Positions 6,347-7,646 of a DNA stretch of 7,646 bases are shown one piece after another; position 1 is the first letter of the stretch; each line of letters opens with the position of its first letter. Below the pieces are notes generated by a model. The model did not search any database, was not told the origin of the DNA, and saw only the letters and a list, made by a program, of their open reading frames with translations. Origin of the DNA: Bacteroidota bacterium (GTDB lineage Bacteria; Bacteroidota; Bacteroidia; Bacteroidales; Dysgonomonadaceae); assembly GCA_023418255.1 (NCBI GenBank), contig JAEZZZ010000029.1, forward strand, positions 1 through 7,646. Reading direction: 5' to 3'. Both the position numbers and the translations under genes were made by a program.

Positions 6347-7249
6347 TTACCACAGTGGCGATGGATAGATGCCTTTATTGACCAAATTTTGCAATTTCTC
6401 AACTACATCGGGACGATCATCGGCATAAGTAACGCCAAACCATTTAGCCGGCGTGTCAAGTACTTTTACCTGTGCTTTTCCTTCGATAATCAAACGGTTA
6501 ACCACTAACGGGATAAAGTATTCCGCTTTGGGTTTATCACTGTTTTTATTTAGGAAATCAACGAAGTACTCATCGGAATAGTCAAAATAATCGGGTGTGA
6601 ATCCCCACATATTCATCGATACCGGCGTGTTGTCATCAATGGCGACCCATTCATCGTTTTCATCTTTATAGCTCACTTTTCCGTCGACACGTTTTACTTG
6701 GGTGCGTTCAACAACTCCTGTTAAATTATTTTTTGCATCTGTTTCACAAACGCCGCGTGCTACTGTTCCGCTTTCGGAAAGCGTGTTACCCACACGATAA
6801 CCCACCATGCAGTACTTGTTTCTGCTATCGTTTAGCTTGGACAAATAGTCGGCCATCGCCTGAAAACTTTCACGTCCGTAAAAGTCATCGGCATTAATAA
6901 CGGCAAACGGTTCGTTGATAACACCACGCCCCATCATAACTGCGTGGTTGGTTCCCCATGGCTTCTCACGACCAGGATTCAATGTAAATCCTTTCGGAAG
7001 GGCGTCCAATTCTTGAAAAACTACTTCAACGGGAATGCGTGAAGCATATTTTTTTACGATTTTCTCCTTAAAATCTTTTTCAAACGATTTGCGAATTACA
7101 AATACAAGTTTTCCAAATCCGGCGTTAATGGCGTCGTAAATGGAGTAGTCCATGATGGTTTCGCTACTCGGTCCAACACCGTCTAACTGTTTCAATCCTC
7201 CATAACGGCTTCCCATGCCTGCCGCCAAGACAAATAACGTTGGTTTCAT
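6347..7249 (-). CDS. Sugar-phosphate nucleotidyltransferase-like protein
   Basis: This 300-residue protein has the nucleotidyltransferase Rossmann-like fold. The N-terminal LAAGMGSRYGGLKQ (8-21) is the nucleotide-binding signature GxGxR...K. PWGTNHAVMMG (97-107) and INADDFYG (118-125), with the likely metal-binding aspartates D121/D122, complete the pyrophosphorylase core. It most resembles a Bacteroidota group annotated only as nucleotidyltransferase or NDP-sugar pyrophosphorylase; the segment GPSSETIMDYSIYDA (26-40) is typical of that group and differs from GalU and RmlA. It would join a sugar 1-phosphate with an NTP to give an NDP-sugar and pyrophosphate, but neither substrate can be told from sequence. 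It is the first gene of the right-hand cluster, with a good promoter 35 bp upstream. The ATG at 7249 places the nucleotide-binding motif at its usual distance from the N-terminus. Confidence 0.9.
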   Translation of the reverse strand: MKPTLFVLAAGMGSRYGGLKQLDGVGPSSETIMDYSIYDAINAGFGKLVFVIRKSFEKDFKEKIVKKYASRIPVEVVFQELDALPKGFTLNPGREKPWGTNHAVMMGRGVINEPFAVINADDFYGRESFQAMADYLSKLNDSRNKYCMVGYRVGNTLSESGTVARGVCETDAKNNLTGVVERTQVKRVDGKVSYKDENDEWVAIDDNTPVSMNMWGFTPDYFDYSDEYFVDFLNKNSDKPKAEYFIPLVVNRLIIEGKAQVKVLDTPAKWFGVTYADDRPDVVEKLQNLVNKGIYPSPLW

Positions 7250-7283
7250 TGTGCTCTGTTTTTTTGATTACGATTGTATTCCA

Positions 7284-7315
7284 CAAATGTAAGAATTTGA
7301 AGAGTAATGAACAAG
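7284..7315 (-). promoter_or_regulatory. Bacteroidota-type promoter for the nucleotidyltransferase operon
   Basis: On the minus strand TACATTTG (7291-7284) is a perfect match to the -7 consensus TAnnTTTG. Twenty bases upstream is CTTG (7315-7312), a three-of-four match to the -33 TTTG box. Transcription would begin near 7276-7279, giving a leader of about 27-30 nt before the ATG at 7249. This is the best promoter in the window. Confidence 0.72.
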
Positions 7316-7403
7316 AAAAAAACAAAGAGATTTCCCTTAAAAATTGCATTTTATTTTTCAAAACAATACAAATATTCAAAAACAAAAGATATTTCCTATC
7401 ACT

Positions 7404-7428
7404 ATTGCTCATTGAAATTGTGGGCAAT
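7404..7428. other. Weak hairpin in the intergenic region
   Basis: ATTGCTCA and TGGGCAAT form an 8-bp stem (one G-U pair) around a 9-base loop, followed by TAAAATTATC on the plus strand. It could be a weak terminator, but no gene clearly ends here. Confidence 0.25.
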
Positions 7429-7560
7429 TAAAATTATCTAGTCAGTCCTTAGAAATTTACATTTAGAAGGAGAAACATTGAAAGTCTGATTCGAAAAATG
7501 CATCTGAGAATAAAAAATAATATTGCTGTCCGCTAAAACTATAAAAGTGTAAAATCAGTT

Positions 7561-7591
7561 GTCTCAATCGCAGATTTTTCGCGATTGAGAC
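7561..7591. terminator. Perfect 11-bp inverted repeat, probable terminator of a gene to the right
   Basis: GTCTCAATCGC and GCGATTGAGAC are exact inverted repeats around a 9-base T-rich loop. On the plus strand TTTCATTTC follows; on the minus strand AACTGATTTT follows. It lies 7 bp beyond a possible minus-strand stop codon (7601-7599), which fits a terminator for a gene entering from the right edge and would insulate the operon starting near 7278. The U-tract is poor in either direction, so factor-independent termination is not certain. Confidence 0.55.
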
Positions 7592-7598
7592 TTTCATT

Positions 7599-7646
7599 TC
7601 AGAGAACCAAGCCCCCATCAATCAAAAAGTGAGGGTTCCGGAGGTC
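7599..7646 (-). CDS. Possible C-terminal tail of an unidentified gene, cut by right edge
   Basis: On the minus strand the frame from 7646 reads DLRNPHFLIDGGLVL and then TGA at 7601-7599, just before the perfect hairpin at 7561-7591. Fifteen residues are too few to name a family, and the other two frames also stop within this stretch, so coding is suggested only by the well-placed hairpin. The base quality at the window end may also be poor. Confidence 0.2.
   Translation of the reverse strand, partial: DLRNPHFLIDGGLVL

Noticed and set aside
7164..7427. An 87-residue minus-strand frame overlapping the nucleotidyltransferase start
   Set aside because: It overlaps the conserved N-terminus in another frame and crosses the promoter; a shadow of the real gene.
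7240..7431. A 63-residue plus-strand frame in the right intergenic region
   Set aside because: Its Lys/Phe/Ile/Asn-rich translation reflects AT-rich DNA, and it covers the promoter and start of the nucleotidyltransferase gene.
7465..7536. AGAAGGAG followed by a short plus-strand frame (ATT at 7477 or ATG at 7498, stop at 7536)
   Set aside because: Strong Shine-Dalgarno sites are not characteristic here, the near start is ATT, and only 12-19 residues follow.
1..7646. CRISPR arrays, tRNA or rRNA genes, insertion sequences, phage or defence genes
   Set aside because: No spaced repeats, cloverleaf or rRNA-like sequence, transposase frame or defence domain could be found on either strand.

Overview
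The window looks like chromosomal sequence from a member of the Bacteroidota, probably Bacteroidales-like. The evidence is the gene set (FHS-family glucose/galactose symporter, Nudix-type sugar regulator, TalC-type transaldolase), weak Shine-Dalgarno sites, and a clear Bacteroidota-type promoter (TTG-N20-TACATTTG) upstream of the first gene. All supported genes lie on the minus strand, so the biological order runs from right to left.

Right part (7249 to 4301): a sugar-nucleotidyltransferase-like gene, a CNNM/CorC-type membrane protein with a DUF21 domain, CBS pair and CorC_HlyC domain, and a small TalC-type transaldolase. They are separated by 34 and 41 bp and probably share the promoter at 7284-7315. 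Upstream, 7250-7646 (397 bp) holds that promoter, two hairpins, and possibly the last codons of another minus-strand gene cut by the window edge. I see no other gene there.

Left part (4046 to 1): galM (aldose 1-epimerase), gluP (glucose/galactose:H+ symporter), galK (galactokinase) and the 5' part of a Nudix-fold transcriptional regulator that runs off the left edge. Gaps of 52, 41 and 95 bp suggest one galactose-uptake operon. The 254 bp in front of galM carries two inverted copies of a GTGT-N7-ACAC-like element, a reasonable candidate operator for the adjacent regulator. A strong hairpin with GGGGACGGTT arms lies between galK and the regulator.

Working together, GluP would import galactose or glucose, GalM would equilibrate beta- and alpha-galactose, and GalK would form galactose 1-phosphate. 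galT and galE are not in the window, so the Leloir pathway is incomplete here. The transaldolase belongs to the pentose phosphate pathway. I do not see a previously undescribed system. The most useful leads are the candidate operators and their link to the Nudix regulator, the REP-like hairpin, and signs of sequence error at the left edge.
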